From DATLXH01 sp035576005 (GTDB lineage Bacteria > Acidobacteriota > Thermoanaerobaculia > Gp7-AA8), in NCBI GenBank assembly GCA_035576005.1, contig DATLXH010000056.1, positions 1-64,000 of the forward strand: a stretch of 64,000 nucleotides of DNA, in the 5' to 3' direction. Below the pieces are notes generated by a model. It was not told the DNA's origin. It saw only the letters and a program-made list of their open reading frames with translations, and ran no database searches. This document shows, one piece after another, positions 1-8,937 of this stretch. Within the stretch, counting starts at the first letter, position 1. The number at the start of each line of letters is the position of its first letter. A program made the position numbers and the translations under genes.

Positions 1-438
1 TTTGGTACTCTCGCTCTGCATCGTTCTGTCCCTCGCTTTCGCTTTGATTTGTTCTTGCAAACCCATCCTAGCGAACGAGATCAGGGCGATGCTTTTTCTT
101 TTTACCTAGCCAGCTGAGGATTTACCGTTCCAATGTCCGGCGCGCCGCAAGGCGCTCATGATCGCGAGTGCCGGCGGACATTGGATGTCCGGCCACAGGG
201 ACGCCCCTAGGAACTCCCAGTGTTCATGCGATTTTGCCGGGTGTCGCCCCTCCCGCTCACACGCCCAAGCCCCTGGACGACATCTCGGTTCTTTTTCTCA
301 GTTGCGACACGTTGTCGTACGTGGGTTGGGATGACACGATGTCTCCAGCGGGCGACCGCTGCAGGCGGGCTCGTTCCCCACGGATGCGGCGTGATTGCGA
401 ATTACGGCTGACGAACCAGCCGCGTCACCGGCGACTCC
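1..438. repeat. Gene-free flank with a GGACATT palindrome pair
   Basis: No convincing gene is visible in this flank; the short reading frames here show no family features. Positions 131-196 hold an inverted pair of the palindrome core GGACATTGGAATGTCC (one copy lacks bases). Related copies lie at about 19529-19551 and 52183-52326. The rest shows no recognisable RNA gene or regulatory site. Confidence 0.5.
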
Positions 439-1947
439 CTACGAATCGGCTGCAGCGGCCGCCGCGGCGGCGACGGCACGTTCTTCCGCTGCCGCGCTGC
501 GTTGGAGAATCCCGAGGCGTTTCATCATCTCGTTGAGTGTCGATGGCTTGAGCTGGAGCAGCTCGGCCGCCTTCTTCTGAACGCCGTTCGCAAGCTCGAG
601 AGATTGAAGAATCATTGTTCGCTCGTAGTGCGAGACGGCGTCCTTGAGCGAGAGTCCTTCTGCGGGAACCATGGTGACAGGCTGATCTGTGAGTCGCGGG
701 AATCGTATGTAGTCAGGAATCAGGTCGATTCCGATTCTTTCCGTGGTGCAGAGAACGACAGCGCGCTCGATCGTGTTCTCCAATTCGCGCACATTCCCCG
801 GCCATGAGTAATCCATCAGAATCTTCATCGCCTCGGGAGTGAGATCGCGAATCTTGCGACGATTCTCGAGCGCAAACTTCTCGAGGAATCGCGCGATCAG
901 CAGGGGCACGTCTTCGCGACGACGCCGAAGTGGCGGCAGGTTGATCACGATGACGTTGAGGCGATAGAAGAGATCTTCCCGGAAGGTGTTCTCACGAACG
1001 AGCTCCTGAAGATCGGCGTTGCTGGCGGCGATGATGCGCGCGTCGACGCGAACGGTATCGACCGATCCGAGCCGCATGAACTCTTTTTCCTGGATCACGC
1101 GAAGCAGCTTCGCCTGGATCTCGAGATTGATGTTCCCGATCTCGTCGAGAAAGATCGATCCGCCATCTGCGATTTCGAACAATCCCTTCTTTGTCGCGAT
1201 GGCCCCTGTGAACGCTCCTTTCACATGACCGAAAAGATTCGACTCGAGCAGCTCCGGAGGAAGCGAGCCTGAGTTGACTGTCACGAATGCGTTCTTGCTT
1301 CGCGGGCTGGCGTGGTGGATCGCCTTCGCCACGAGCTCCTTGCCCGTTCCGGACTCGCCAGTGATGAGGATGTTCGAGCGCGATGGTGCGGCGAGCTTGA
1401 TGAGCTCGAAGATCCGGCGCATCGCCTCGCTCTTTCCGATGATGTTTGCGTACGAGTAGCGCTCGGAAAGTTGTTCCTTGAGGCTCTCGTTTTCTTTCGA
1501 GAGCATCCTCTGTTCGAGTGCCTTGTTTACAGTGACGACAACTTCTTCGTTTTTGAACGGTTTCGCGATGTAGTGAAACGCGCCCTGTTTCATCGCATCG
1601 ATCGCTCCGTCGATGCTGGAATACGCCGTCACGATGATGACCGAAACGGTCGGGTTGCTCTCGCGGATCGAACGAAGCGTCTCCATTCCGGTAATGCCCG
1701 GCAGCATCAGGTCGAGCACTACCAGATCGATCTCGGAATCGTCGAGGACCGACAACCCCTCTTCTCCGCTGGCAGCGAGCACGACCTCGAAGCCTTCACG
1801 ACGCAGCACCGTGTCGAGGACGTCGCGTACGACTTCCTCGTCATCGATGACCAGAATCCGCATGTCGTTCTTCAAGCGATAGCCGTGTTGAACGGTAGTG
1901 TCGACCGGAGCCACATTCACGGAACCTGCAACGTCCGGTCGAAACAT
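439..1947 (-). CDS. Sigma-54-dependent response regulator (NtrC/PilR family)
   Basis: This is a three-domain transcription activator. The receiver domain spans about residues 29-145, with Asp79 in LVVLDLMLP as the expected phosphoacceptor. The AAA+ domain (about 168-400) has Walker A GESGTGKE and the sigma-54 contact motif GAFTGA (244-249). A Fis-type helix-turn-helix lies near 455-490. The start at 1947 forms an ATGA overlap with the upstream kinase and has a GAGGGAG ribosome site. An internal ATG at 1863 begins the receiver domain directly and is the alternative. The overlap makes the pair a translationally coupled two-component system. The C-terminus ends in an odd run of eight alanines encoded by GCN repeats. 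Promoter targets cannot be read from the window; I saw no -24/-12 sigma-54 promoter. Confidence 0.93.
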   Translation of the reverse strand: MFRPDVAGSVNVAPVDTTVQHGYRLKNDMRILVIDDEEVVRDVLDTVLRREGFEVVLAASGEEGLSVLDDSEIDLVVLDLMLPGITGMETLRSIRESNPTVSVIIVTAYSSIDGAIDAMKQGAFHYIAKPFKNEEVVVTVNKALEQRMLSKENESLKEQLSERYSYANIIGKSEAMRRIFELIKLAAPSRSNILITGESGTGKELVAKAIHHASPRSKNAFVTVNSGSLPPELLESNLFGHVKGAFTGAIATKKGLFEIADGGSIFLDEIGNINLEIQAKLLRVIQEKEFMRLGSVDTVRVDARIIAASNADLQELVRENTFREDLFYRLNVIVINLPPLRRRREDVPLLIARFLEKFALENRRKIRDLTPEAMKILMDYSWPGNVRELENTIERAVVLCTTERIGIDLIPDYIRFPRLTDQPVTMVPAEGLSLKDAVSHYERTMILQSLELANGVQKKAAELLQLKPSTLNEMMKRLGILQRSAAAEERAVAAAAAAAADS

Positions 1948-4691
1948 CAGTTTGCTCCCTCATCTGGCCACAACGGAAGGGAAACCGAAAATGTTGCACC
2001 CTCTCCCGGGGAGCTCTCGAGAAAAATGCTGCCGCCGAGCCCCTGCACGATCCGCTGGACGATCGCGAGTCCCAGCCCCGTTCCTCCCTGGTTTCGCTTC
2101 GTGGTGACGAGCGGTTTGAAGATCTCTTCATGCATCGCAGGTGAGATTCCAGGGCCATCGTCCCGGATGCTGATGACGAGATCGCTCCCGACCTGTTTTG
2201 CGTCGATCCAGATGTTCCCACCTGCAGGGACGGCATCTCGCGCGTTGAGCAGGATGTTCGTCAGAACCTGTTGAATCTCGTGCAGGTTTCCCCGCAGCGA
2301 AACCTCCGGAAGCTCGGAGAGATGGATCGTGATTTTCTTTCCCTCCAGCAGGTCGCCGTTGAGATTCATCGCATTGTCCACGACCTCTGAGAGCGAGACG
2401 CGCTCGGATGTTCCATGCCGTCTCGCAGCGAAATCGAGCAGGTTGTTGACCAGGTGTGAGGCTCTGAACGTCTGTCGTTCCATTTTCTGGAGGATCTTGT
2501 AGCGAGGATCATCAGGCGAGGTGTCGGCCAGAAGGAGCTGGGCGTACGATGAGATACCAGTCAGTGGCGTGTTCACTTCATGAGCGACTCCGGCGGCCAG
2601 AAGGCCCAGCGAAGCGAGTCGCTCCTTTTCCTGCAGCTCGCGCTCGAGCCGAACCCGCTCGCTGATGTCACCGACGACGACCACGGTCGTGCCGAAAGGG
2701 ACATCGTCAGCGCCGAACGGATTGGTCGACACCGTGACTTCCTTGAGCTTGCCATTCGCGTCGACGAGCGTCGTCTCGACTGTGACTCCCGGGGTCTTCC
2801 TCACCTCGCCATAGAGAGGCAGGATCGTGTCGATCGAGCCATGAAGCTCGTCGTTTCCGAGCAGTTCCCAGAACGCGCGATTTCCCGTGAGTACCGTGCC
2901 GTCGTCGGCAACGACGAGGATTGCCGACGAGGAAGACTCGATGATGTTCTCGTTGTACTCCTTGAGCGAACGGATCTCGTCGAGCTGACGACGAAGGCGT
3001 CCGTAAAGCCGCGCATTCTCGAGTGCGAGAGCGAGCGGGGCGGTCAGGGAGCCGATGAGGTGCAGGTCATCACGCGAGAGCGGCTCGTCATGGGACTTAC
3101 CCCCACAAAGAAGGACGCCCTGCAGCTCCCCCCGATGCCTGAGTGGAAACATGTAGCGATATCCCGCCCGTACCAGCGTCATCGGGATCTCGCTCGCTTC
3201 AGGAAGTCGCGGCTCGTTGAGAAACATCGGGCCCTGCGGTGGAAGGTCGCCGAGATCAGACTCCGCGATCCGCTGAGGCAGATTTCGCTCCTGATCGAAA
3301 AGCGTCAATTGCGCAACATCGCGAAGGTAGAGATTGAGACGATGCACGCCGATCGCATTCGCGACACGCTCACGAATCATCTCGATCAGATCGTTCGGAT
3401 CATGAAAGGTGGCAAGCTCCTGCGCGAACCCGGTAATTGCTTTCCGGTGGCGGTAGGTCTCGCGATAAAGAAGCATCTCGAGCGCCGCCTCGATTCTTCC
3501 CTTCACAGGAATCAGCACCCCCGCGATGAGGAGTCCCGATGTGAAGGCCAGGAAGTTCTTTTCCATGGCCAGCCGCTCTTCAATGAGTCGCGACAGAAGG
3601 ATGTTCACCGTCGAGAAGCCGATCATTCCGATTACGAGCGTGACCGTGTACGCGAGGATCTCCTTCATGATCACTTCAACATCCCAGAGCTTGTATCGGA
3701 GAATCGACACCGCGAAAGCGAGCGGGATCAACGCCAGGGGAAGGATCGCGAAGTTTGTGTAGCCGGCCCCCGACCCATACCTTACGTAGGGGATGAGGTA
3801 GAAAAGCAGGAACGGTGTGAAGCCGAAAGCGACGCCGAGATAAATCCATTTAATCTGCTTGCGCTGTCCCATCACCGACGCAGTTCGGTATGTGTAGATC
3901 AGAGCAACGAGGGCCAGGGCGAAATAGATCGCGAAATGCGCCATCTCCCATCGGTCAATGAGCGTGAACGCACGCTCGACTGAGGTCAGGCGGATTCGAT
4001 TTCCAAAGGCGTAGAGATCGAGGTTCCAGAGAGCCAGCAGAATTGGTGGGAGGTAGAGGGCGGCCGTGAGCCATCTGCGCGACAGGAGTGGCCGTGGAAA
4101 GCGAAGGAAGAAGTGGAGGGCAAGAGGAGGGAGGAAGATTCGTCCGAACTCCTCGATCAGGGAGAGAACCTTGAACGTCGTATCGATCCGTCCCGCCGGA
4201 CTGTAGACGTAGACAATGAAGGAGAGAAGACTCGCAAAAAAGAAGAGGAGGCTCTCGTCGCGATTTCCGCGGAACGCCGTGTAAAGCCCGATCACCAGGT
4301 AGAGGAACCCGATCAGAGTCAGATAGAGATAGCCGTAATCGATTCGTAGTTCCGGCGGGCGGTAGGTGAGTGTTAGAGTCTGGTTCCCTCGCGCCACCAC
4401 GATCGGAATCGGTTCATTCACGTTTCTGATCGTCTTCTTGATTCCCTCGACCTCGGCAGCCGGCATGCCGCCGACGACCCAGATCTCGTCTCCCTGCCGA
4501 AGTCCGGAACGCGCGGCGCCGCTACCGGGCTCTACGCGGTCGACAACGATCACACCTTTCTTCCAGCGGAACTCGAAGTCGAGTCTCTCGAAAGAGGAGC
4601 GTTTCCGCTGAAAAGAGGTGAATCCCCCGGCCACCACCAGAAGGGTCAGAAGTGTAATGAGCGTGGTAAAGAGCGGAGAGCGGCTGCGCAT
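1947..4691 (-). CDS. Membrane sensor histidine kinase with PDZ, GAF and PAS domains
   Basis: This is the partner kinase of the downstream sigma-54 regulator. In order: an N-terminal membrane segment, a PDZ-like domain (about residues 30-100, GSGAARSGLRQGDEIWVV), about eight membrane helices, a GAF-like region near 420-570, a PAS domain near 590-690, HisKA with the phosphoacceptor in GVAHEVNTPLTGI, and a HATPase domain with DDGPGI and GGTGLGLAI. The ATG at 4691 is chosen because the protein then begins with a normal short basic stretch before its first helix. A TTG at 4727 in the same frame would add 12 residues. Neither start has a strong ribosome site. PDZ plus a multi-helix membrane domain suggests sensing of an envelope protein or peptide, which is inference. 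Confidence 0.88.
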   Translation of the reverse strand: MRSRSPLFTTLITLLTLLVVAGGFTSFQRKRSSFERLDFEFRWKKGVIVVDRVEPGSGAARSGLRQGDEIWVVGGMPAAEVEGIKKTIRNVNEPIPIVVARGNQTLTLTYRPPELRIDYGYLYLTLIGFLYLVIGLYTAFRGNRDESLLFFFASLLSFIVYVYSPAGRIDTTFKVLSLIEEFGRIFLPPLALHFFLRFPRPLLSRRWLTAALYLPPILLALWNLDLYAFGNRIRLTSVERAFTLIDRWEMAHFAIYFALALVALIYTYRTASVMGQRKQIKWIYLGVAFGFTPFLLFYLIPYVRYGSGAGYTNFAILPLALIPLAFAVSILRYKLWDVEVIMKEILAYTVTLVIGMIGFSTVNILLSRLIEERLAMEKNFLAFTSGLLIAGVLIPVKGRIEAALEMLLYRETYRHRKAITGFAQELATFHDPNDLIEMIRERVANAIGVHRLNLYLRDVAQLTLFDQERNLPQRIAESDLGDLPPQGPMFLNEPRLPEASEIPMTLVRAGYRYMFPLRHRGELQGVLLCGGKSHDEPLSRDDLHLIGSLTAPLALALENARLYGRLRRQLDEIRSLKEYNENIIESSSSAILVVADDGTVLTGNRAFWELLGNDELHGSIDTILPLYGEVRKTPGVTVETTLVDANGKLKEVTVSTNPFGADDVPFGTTVVVVGDISERVRLERELQEKERLASLGLLAAGVAHEVNTPLTGISSYAQLLLADTSPDDPRYKILQKMERQTFRASHLVNNLLDFAARRHGTSERVSLSEVVDNAMNLNGDLLEGKKITIHLSELPEVSLRGNLHEIQQVLTNILLNARDAVPAGGNIWIDAKQVGSDLVISIRDDGPGISPAMHEEIFKPLVTTKRNQGGTGLGLAIVQRIVQGLGGSIFLESSPGEGATFSVSLPLWPDEGAN

Positions 4692-4869
4692 GGAGATAAC
4701 AGGAGGTGAGCAACCGAGGTGCCGCAAGAGAAAGGCTCACAAACTATTGATAGTAAAGAGCCTGATCATCAGGAAGGCATAGGCGGAAATTCTGCACTTC
4801 CAATCGTTTGGATTGCAGTTCCAGTTTCTTGAAGATCCGATCCATCAAAACGGATCGACCCGACGTCGT

Positions 4870-5162
4870 TAGCCCGCATTTCTCACAGACCTTTATCGTG
4901 AGACTACGGATAGCGGCCTGGATGCGAGGGGCACGACGGTTTCGCGACGAGAGCATAGTTGACACTGTGTCGAGAGCAACCGGGGCGGGTGTAGGGACGC
5001 AGGGCCTGCGTCCGGCACCCAGACATTCGCATCAGGAATTCTGCATCCCGGCATGAACCCTCGTGCAAAGCGATGGCCGAGGACAATCTTCTCGGTCAGG
5101 GACAGGGTACCGGACGCACGCCGTGCGTCCATGCGCGCGCATTCTGTGAGAAATGCGGGTTA
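4870..5162 (+). mobile_element. TA-flanked MITE-like element, long type A, copy 1
   Basis: This 293-bp element starts with TA and GCCCGCATTTCTCACAG and ends with CTGTGAGAAATGCGGGT and TA. The left half contains the shared core (GCGACGA, then GCATAGT and CACTGT). The right half holds two nested palindromes built on GGACGCA...TGCGTCC. It encodes no protein. It sits between the divergent kinase and rfaE1 genes and ends 7 bp before the rfaE1 ORF. TA at both ends suggests TA target duplication. Copies of the same type lie at 41505-41797 (inverted) and 51044-51252 (truncated). Confidence 0.8.
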
Positions 5163-5169
5163 ATCCGAC

Positions 5170-6204
5170 ATGCGCTATCCTTCCGCGATGTTGAACCGGA
5201 ACCGCCTTCTCGAGATCACAGCTGCCATGCAGGGCAAGCTCGTGGTCGTCTTTGGCGACATTGTCGCGGACCGGTTTATTTATGGCACTCCGAAGCGGAT
5301 CTCGCGCGAAGCCCCGGTCCTCATACTTCGCCAATATCGCGAAGACATTCTTCTCGGTGGCGGAGGAAACGCGATCAACAACATTCTGTCTCTTGGCGGG
5401 TTGCCAATTCCCGTTTCGGTAGTGGGGAATGATCCGGAGGGCAACAGCCTCATTGAGCGGCTGACCAGTCAGGGTATCGACTGTGGAGGCGTGCAGAGAC
5501 TTGACCGCTACAAGACTCCGACGAAGACGCGCGTCCTGGGTGGTATGCCGCACGCCGCACGCCAGCAGATTGTCCGGTTCGATGTCGAAGACCGGCTTGA
5601 GCTCAACGCCGACGAAGCCGATCGTTTCGCCTGGATCCTTCGCGATCAGATCGCAATCTGTCATGCCGGCCTGATCTCGGACTATGGATATGGGGTGGTG
5701 ACGCCTTCTCTTGCCTCCAATCTGACAGGTTTCTCAGGCGGTAAACCGGTCACGCTCGACTCTCGCTACGATCTGCTCCGGTACCCTGACGTCACCGCCG
5801 CAACCCCCAACGAGGATGAAGCGGCGACGGCGGCCGGAGTTTCTCTCTTCGATGAAGAGACGATCGCCGACCTTCAGTTTGCGGGAACCTCGATTCAGCA
5901 GATTCTGGATTGTGAAGCCGTACTGATCACGCGTGGAAGTCGTGGCATGGCGTTGATCGAGAGCGGAAAGAGCGAGCCTCTGATGATTCCGGTGCATGGG
6001 TCTGACCAGATCGCTGACGTGACGGGAGCGGGTGACACGGTTATCGCCGCTTTCACGTTGGCGCTGGCCGCCGGAGCTTCGTATCCGGAGGCCGCGACAC
6101 TCGCGAATTACGCGGGAGCGATTGTCGTCATGAAGATGGGAACCGCTACCGCGTCAAATGAAGAGCTCCGGCGGATGATCGAGCGCGATGAGACGCTGGG
6201 CTAG
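5170..6204 (+). CDS. rfaE1: D-glycero-beta-D-manno-heptose-7-phosphate kinase
   Basis: This PfkB-family sugar kinase phosphorylates D-glycero-D-manno-heptose 7-phosphate to the 1,7-bisphosphate on the route to ADP-heptose for LPS core. The glycine-rich substrate motif GGGGNAINN lies near residue 60, and the ATP/anion-hole motif DVTGAGDTVIAAF near 280. At 344 residues it matches the stand-alone kinase rather than the fused HldE, and the nucleotidyltransferase half follows as a separate gene. A second ATG at 5188 is an equally possible start, since neither has a clear ribosome site. The stop codon TAG is formed by the TA of a solo repeat end (6202-6243). It is the first gene of a four-gene operon. 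Confidence 0.93.
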   Translation: MRYPSAMLNRNRLLEITAAMQGKLVVVFGDIVADRFIYGTPKRISREAPVLILRQYREDILLGGGGNAINNILSLGGLPIPVSVVGNDPEGNSLIERLTSQGIDCGGVQRLDRYKTPTKTRVLGGMPHAARQQIVRFDVEDRLELNADEADRFAWILRDQIAICHAGLISDYGYGVVTPSLASNLTGFSGGKPVTLDSRYDLLRYPDVTAATPNEDEAATAAGVSLFDEETIADLQFAGTSIQQILDCEAVLITRGSRGMALIESGKSEPLMIPVHGSDQIADVTGAGDTVIAAFTLALAAGASYPEAATLANYAGAIVVMKMGTATASNEELRRMIERDETLG

Positions 6205-6243
6205 CCCGCGTGTCTCACAGGCCTTCGCCGCGAAGCGTCGGAT
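6202..6243 (+). repeat. Solo terminal fragment of the TA-flanked element family
   Basis: TA followed by GCCCGCGTGTCTCACAG and then CCTTCGCCGCGAAGCGTCGG matches about the first 40 bp of one arm of the short type B elements. No opposite end is present before the next gene. The TAG stop of rfaE1 lies inside the fragment. Confidence 0.65.
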
Positions 6244-6255
6244 CCTGGGGGTGTA

Positions 6256-6753
6256 ATGGGCACTGGAGCGGGCAGCCGCGCGTCCATCCTCGGTCTTGAT
6301 CAACTGATTTCTGTCGTGGAGAAGGCGCGCGCAGCGGGCGCCAGCGTCGCGTTCGCCAACGGATGCTTCGATGTCCTTCACGTCGGTCACATCCGCTATC
6401 TGGCCGACGCCCGAAGCCGGGCTGACATCCTCATCGTCGGCGTCAATGGCGACGCGTCGGTGCATGAACTGAAAGGCGAGGGTAGGCCGCTCATCCCCTC
6501 CGCAGAGCGTGCAGAACTGATCGCGTCGCTTCGCGCGGTGGACTACGTGATCGTGTTCGAAGAAAGAAGTCCTCGCGCGCTGCTGGCCGCGATCAAACCG
6601 GACCTCCATTGCAAAGGGACTGATTACACGGAAGATTCGGTGCCCGAGAAAGATCTCGTGCAGTCCTATGGTGGCCGGGTCGTGATCACTGGTGATCCGA
6701 AGGATCATTCAACGACAGAGCTGATCGGGCAGATGCGACTGTCCAACTCGTGA
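6256..6753 (+). CDS. rfaE2: D-glycero-beta-D-manno-heptose 1-phosphate adenylyltransferase
   Basis: This cytidylyltransferase-fold enzyme makes ADP-D-glycero-D-manno-heptose from heptose 1-phosphate and ATP. The nucleotide motif NGCFDVLHVGHIRYL is near residues 34-48, and the second motif region DPKDHSTTELI is near the C-terminus. The 165-residue length fits the single-domain enzyme. It overlaps the following glycosyltransferase by 4 bp (GTGA), so the two are probably translationally coupled. The matching phosphatase (GmhB) and epimerase (HldD) are not in the window. Confidence 0.93.
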   Translation: MGTGAGSRASILGLDQLISVVEKARAAGASVAFANGCFDVLHVGHIRYLADARSRADILIVGVNGDASVHELKGEGRPLIPSAERAELIASLRAVDYVIVFEERSPRALLAAIKPDLHCKGTDYTEDSVPEKDLVQSYGGRVVITGDPKDHSTTELIGQMRLSNS

Positions 6754-7739
6754 TCCAACCCCCATCCTCGTTGCTCGTTCTCCGACTGTCGGCTCTTGGC
6801 GACATCATTCACACGCTTCCAGCCGTTCGACTCCTGCGAGATGCTTTGCCTGATACTCGGCTCGGCTGGGTCGTGGAAGCTCCGTATCGCGAGTTGATCG
6901 AGATCGTTGCTCCGGTCGACGAGGTGTTCACCGTGGCCACGAAACGATGGCGCCGTGAGCCACTGCTCGCGTCGACCCGCTCGGCGATCGCCGGCGCTCG
7001 CCGCGATCTGGCGCGATTCGCCGAGGGTCAAACCTCCGTCGATTTCCAGGGCCTGATCAAATCCGCGCTGATGGGATCACTCTCGGGCGCCTCGGTGAGA
7101 TACGGCTTCGCCGCGCCTGTGATTCGTGAGCGGCTCGCCTCCCTGTTCATCAACCGGCCGCTCAACGTGAACCCAGGCATTCACATCGTGGAGATCAACT
7201 CTTCGCTGGCACGAGCTGTCACCGGAAGCAACGGGGAGACCCCTCACGTTGATCTGACGGACTTCTGCTCCTTCAGCCGTGTCATTTCCCAGCGCTTTCC
7301 GGAGGGGGGTATCGTGCTGAACCCCGGAGCCGGCCAGAGCGGGAAAATGTGGCCGTCGGAACGCTTTGCCCAGCTCGCCCGTCTCATCAGGAGAGAGTTG
7401 GGCGCTGTGCCCATGGTGGTGTGGGGCCCGGGCGAGAAGACGCTGGCTGAGCGAATCTGTCTGGAGGGTGACGCTGTTCTTGCACCGGAAACAAATTTGA
7501 GAGAGCTCGCCTTTTTACTCAGGCAGGCCCGTCTTGTCGTCTCAGGGGACTCGGGGCCGCTTCATCTCGCCGCGGCCCTCGGGACGAAAGTACTAGGGCT
7601 GTATGGACCGACGAGCGTTGCGCGAAACGGACCATGGGGGCAGCCCGGGCATTGCGTGGAATCGCCAGGGAATTCAAAGCTGATGGATTCGATCAGGGTC
7701 GAGATCGTGTTTCAGAAGATTAAGGAGCTGCTGAATTGA
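6750..7739 (+). CDS. Glycosyltransferase family 9 (LPS heptosyltransferase type)
   Basis: This is a GT-B fold transferase of the WaaC/WaaF family, expected to add heptose from ADP-heptose to lipid A-Kdo or inner core at the inner membrane. The N-terminal motif LLVLRLSALGDIIHTLPAVR is typical, as is the C-terminal nucleotide-binding stretch VVSGDSGPLHLAAALGTKVL followed by LYGPTS. It starts at GTG inside the stop of rfaE2 (GTGA overlap), so its substrate-supplying gene is directly coupled upstream. Whether it is heptosyltransferase I or II cannot be decided from motifs alone. Confidence 0.9.
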   Translation: MIQPPSSLLVLRLSALGDIIHTLPAVRLLRDALPDTRLGWVVEAPYRELIEIVAPVDEVFTVATKRWRREPLLASTRSAIAGARRDLARFAEGQTSVDFQGLIKSALMGSLSGASVRYGFAAPVIRERLASLFINRPLNVNPGIHIVEINSSLARAVTGSNGETPHVDLTDFCSFSRVISQRFPEGGIVLNPGAGQSGKMWPSERFAQLARLIRRELGAVPMVVWGPGEKTLAERICLEGDAVLAPETNLRELAFLLRQARLVVSGDSGPLHLAAALGTKVLGLYGPTSVARNGPWGQPGHCVESPGNSKLMDSIRVEIVFQKIKELLN

Positions 7740-8539
7740 GGTTATGTCGCGTCATCGTTGCCGGGCTGACGTTTCTCGCGCTGAGCATTTCAGAGAGCGA
7801 AGCCTCGTCAGCGCCCGCTACCAGCACGCCGTATGTCGAGAACGTTCTTGCGAACGGAGAGACGCTCGAGTTCACCCTCTCATGGCTCAGACTCGTGGGC
7901 GGAAATGCGCGAATGACGCTAACGCCTTCGGCCGATGGCGAGCGGATCTCAATCTCCTCTGTTGCGGTCTCGAGCGGGATACTCAAGAAGATTTTCAAGG
8001 TGAGGGACGAGATCGAGTCGATCGTCGATCGAAGCACCTTCTCCACGCTCAGGTTCCAGAAAAAACTGAACGAGCGAGATCGGTACAAGGAAGAGACGAC
8101 GATCATCGACGAGAAGCGTGGCGTCGCAATCCGGAAGGGTAAAGAGATTCCGGTCACTCAGCCGATTTTCGACCCTCTCTCACTCATCTTTCATCTGCGG
8201 CGACTCGACCTCACGGTGGGACGAAAACACTTCTTCACCGTCATTGCCGACGGCAAGGTGTATACGCTCGAGAACGAAGTTCTGCGCCGGGAGTCCATTC
8301 TCACGGACGCCGGCTATTTCAAGGCCGTGGTTGTGGAGCCGAAAATGAGGCGGGGAGGAATCTTCAAGGAAGACGAGGATGCACGCCTCCTGATCTGGTA
8401 CACCGATGATGAGCGGCGCCTTCCACTCAGGATCCGATCGGACATTCCGGCAGGGAACATCACGGCGACCCTTCGCTCCTTCCGCGTCGGTAGCCCCATC
8501 CCGGCGAAGACTCCGTCGACTCTCGGGCTCCGGCGGTAG
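7736..8539 (+). CDS. DUF3108-containing secreted/envelope protein
   Basis: This 267-residue protein has an N-terminal hydrophobic signal-like segment (LCRVIVAGLTFLALSIS) and a DUF3108-type beta-rich body. The family features are the GETLEFTLSWLRLVGG strand region, PLSLIFHLRRLDL, and the basic pair ending near LRIRSDIPAGNITATL. The start is TTG at 7736 inside the stop of the heptosyltransferase (TTGA overlap); no ATG in frame lies nearby. Position at the end of a heptose operon suggests an outer-membrane or LPS-related role, but the family has no settled function. Its TAG stop is contributed by the TA-flanked element that begins at 8537. Confidence 0.8.
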   Translation: MRLCRVIVAGLTFLALSISESEASSAPATSTPYVENVLANGETLEFTLSWLRLVGGNARMTLTPSADGERISISSVAVSSGILKKIFKVRDEIESIVDRSTFSTLRFQKKLNERDRYKEETTIIDEKRGVAIRKGKEIPVTQPIFDPLSLIFHLRRLDLTVGRKHFFTVIADGKVYTLENEVLRRESILTDAGYFKAVVVEPKMRRGGIFKEDEDARLLIWYTDDERRLPLRIRSDIPAGNITATLRSFRVGSPIPAKTPSTLGLRR

Positions 8540-8720
8540 CCCGCATTTCTCACAGACCTTGGTCGTGAGACGGCGGAAAGTGGCTTGTATGCGAGGCGCA
8601 CGGCGATTTTGCGACGAAGGCATAGTCGACACTATGTCAAGGAGCGAAATTGCCGTGCAACGAAGCAGACAGGCCGCTATCCGTCGTCTCACGGCGAAGG
8701 TCTGTGAGAAATGCGGGGTA
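8537..8720 (+). mobile_element. TA-flanked MITE-like element, short type B, copy 1
   Basis: This 184-bp element is an imperfect long inverted repeat with ends TA-GCCCGCATTTCTCACAG and CTGTGAGAAATGCGGGG-TA. The centre carries the palindrome CATAGTCGACACTATG inside a module that begins GCGACGA (8611) and ends GCAACGAAGC (8666). It is near-identical to the copies at 22817-23001 and 30582-30765. The remaining 217 bp before pilB (8721-8937) show no gene; I saw no secure promoter there. Confidence 0.82.
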
Positions 8721-8937
8721 GGGGTCGATCAGGCGATGCGTGGCTGTCCTGACGCTCACCAGGATTGACAGTTCGAGCCGGGAAAGAACGCACGTCTGGT
8801 TTCCTACCGGACCTCGCAGTGTTAGACTTGCCAGTCATCGCGGCCGGAAAGCCTCGCCTTTTCAAGGTGATCCCGCGATTGGTCAGGCACCGGTCACTTG
8901 CGTGAGACAGCTGCACCTCGAGGGGGAGTGAAGGCGG

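Noticed and set aside
1312..2274. Long plus-strand frame opposite the two-component genes
   Set aside because: It is antisense to both well-supported genes, has no family motifs and is caused by GC-rich codon bias.
2580..3983. 467-codon plus-strand frame opposite the kinase
   Set aside because: It is an Arg/Glu/Asp-rich antisense shadow of a histidine kinase with clear domains.
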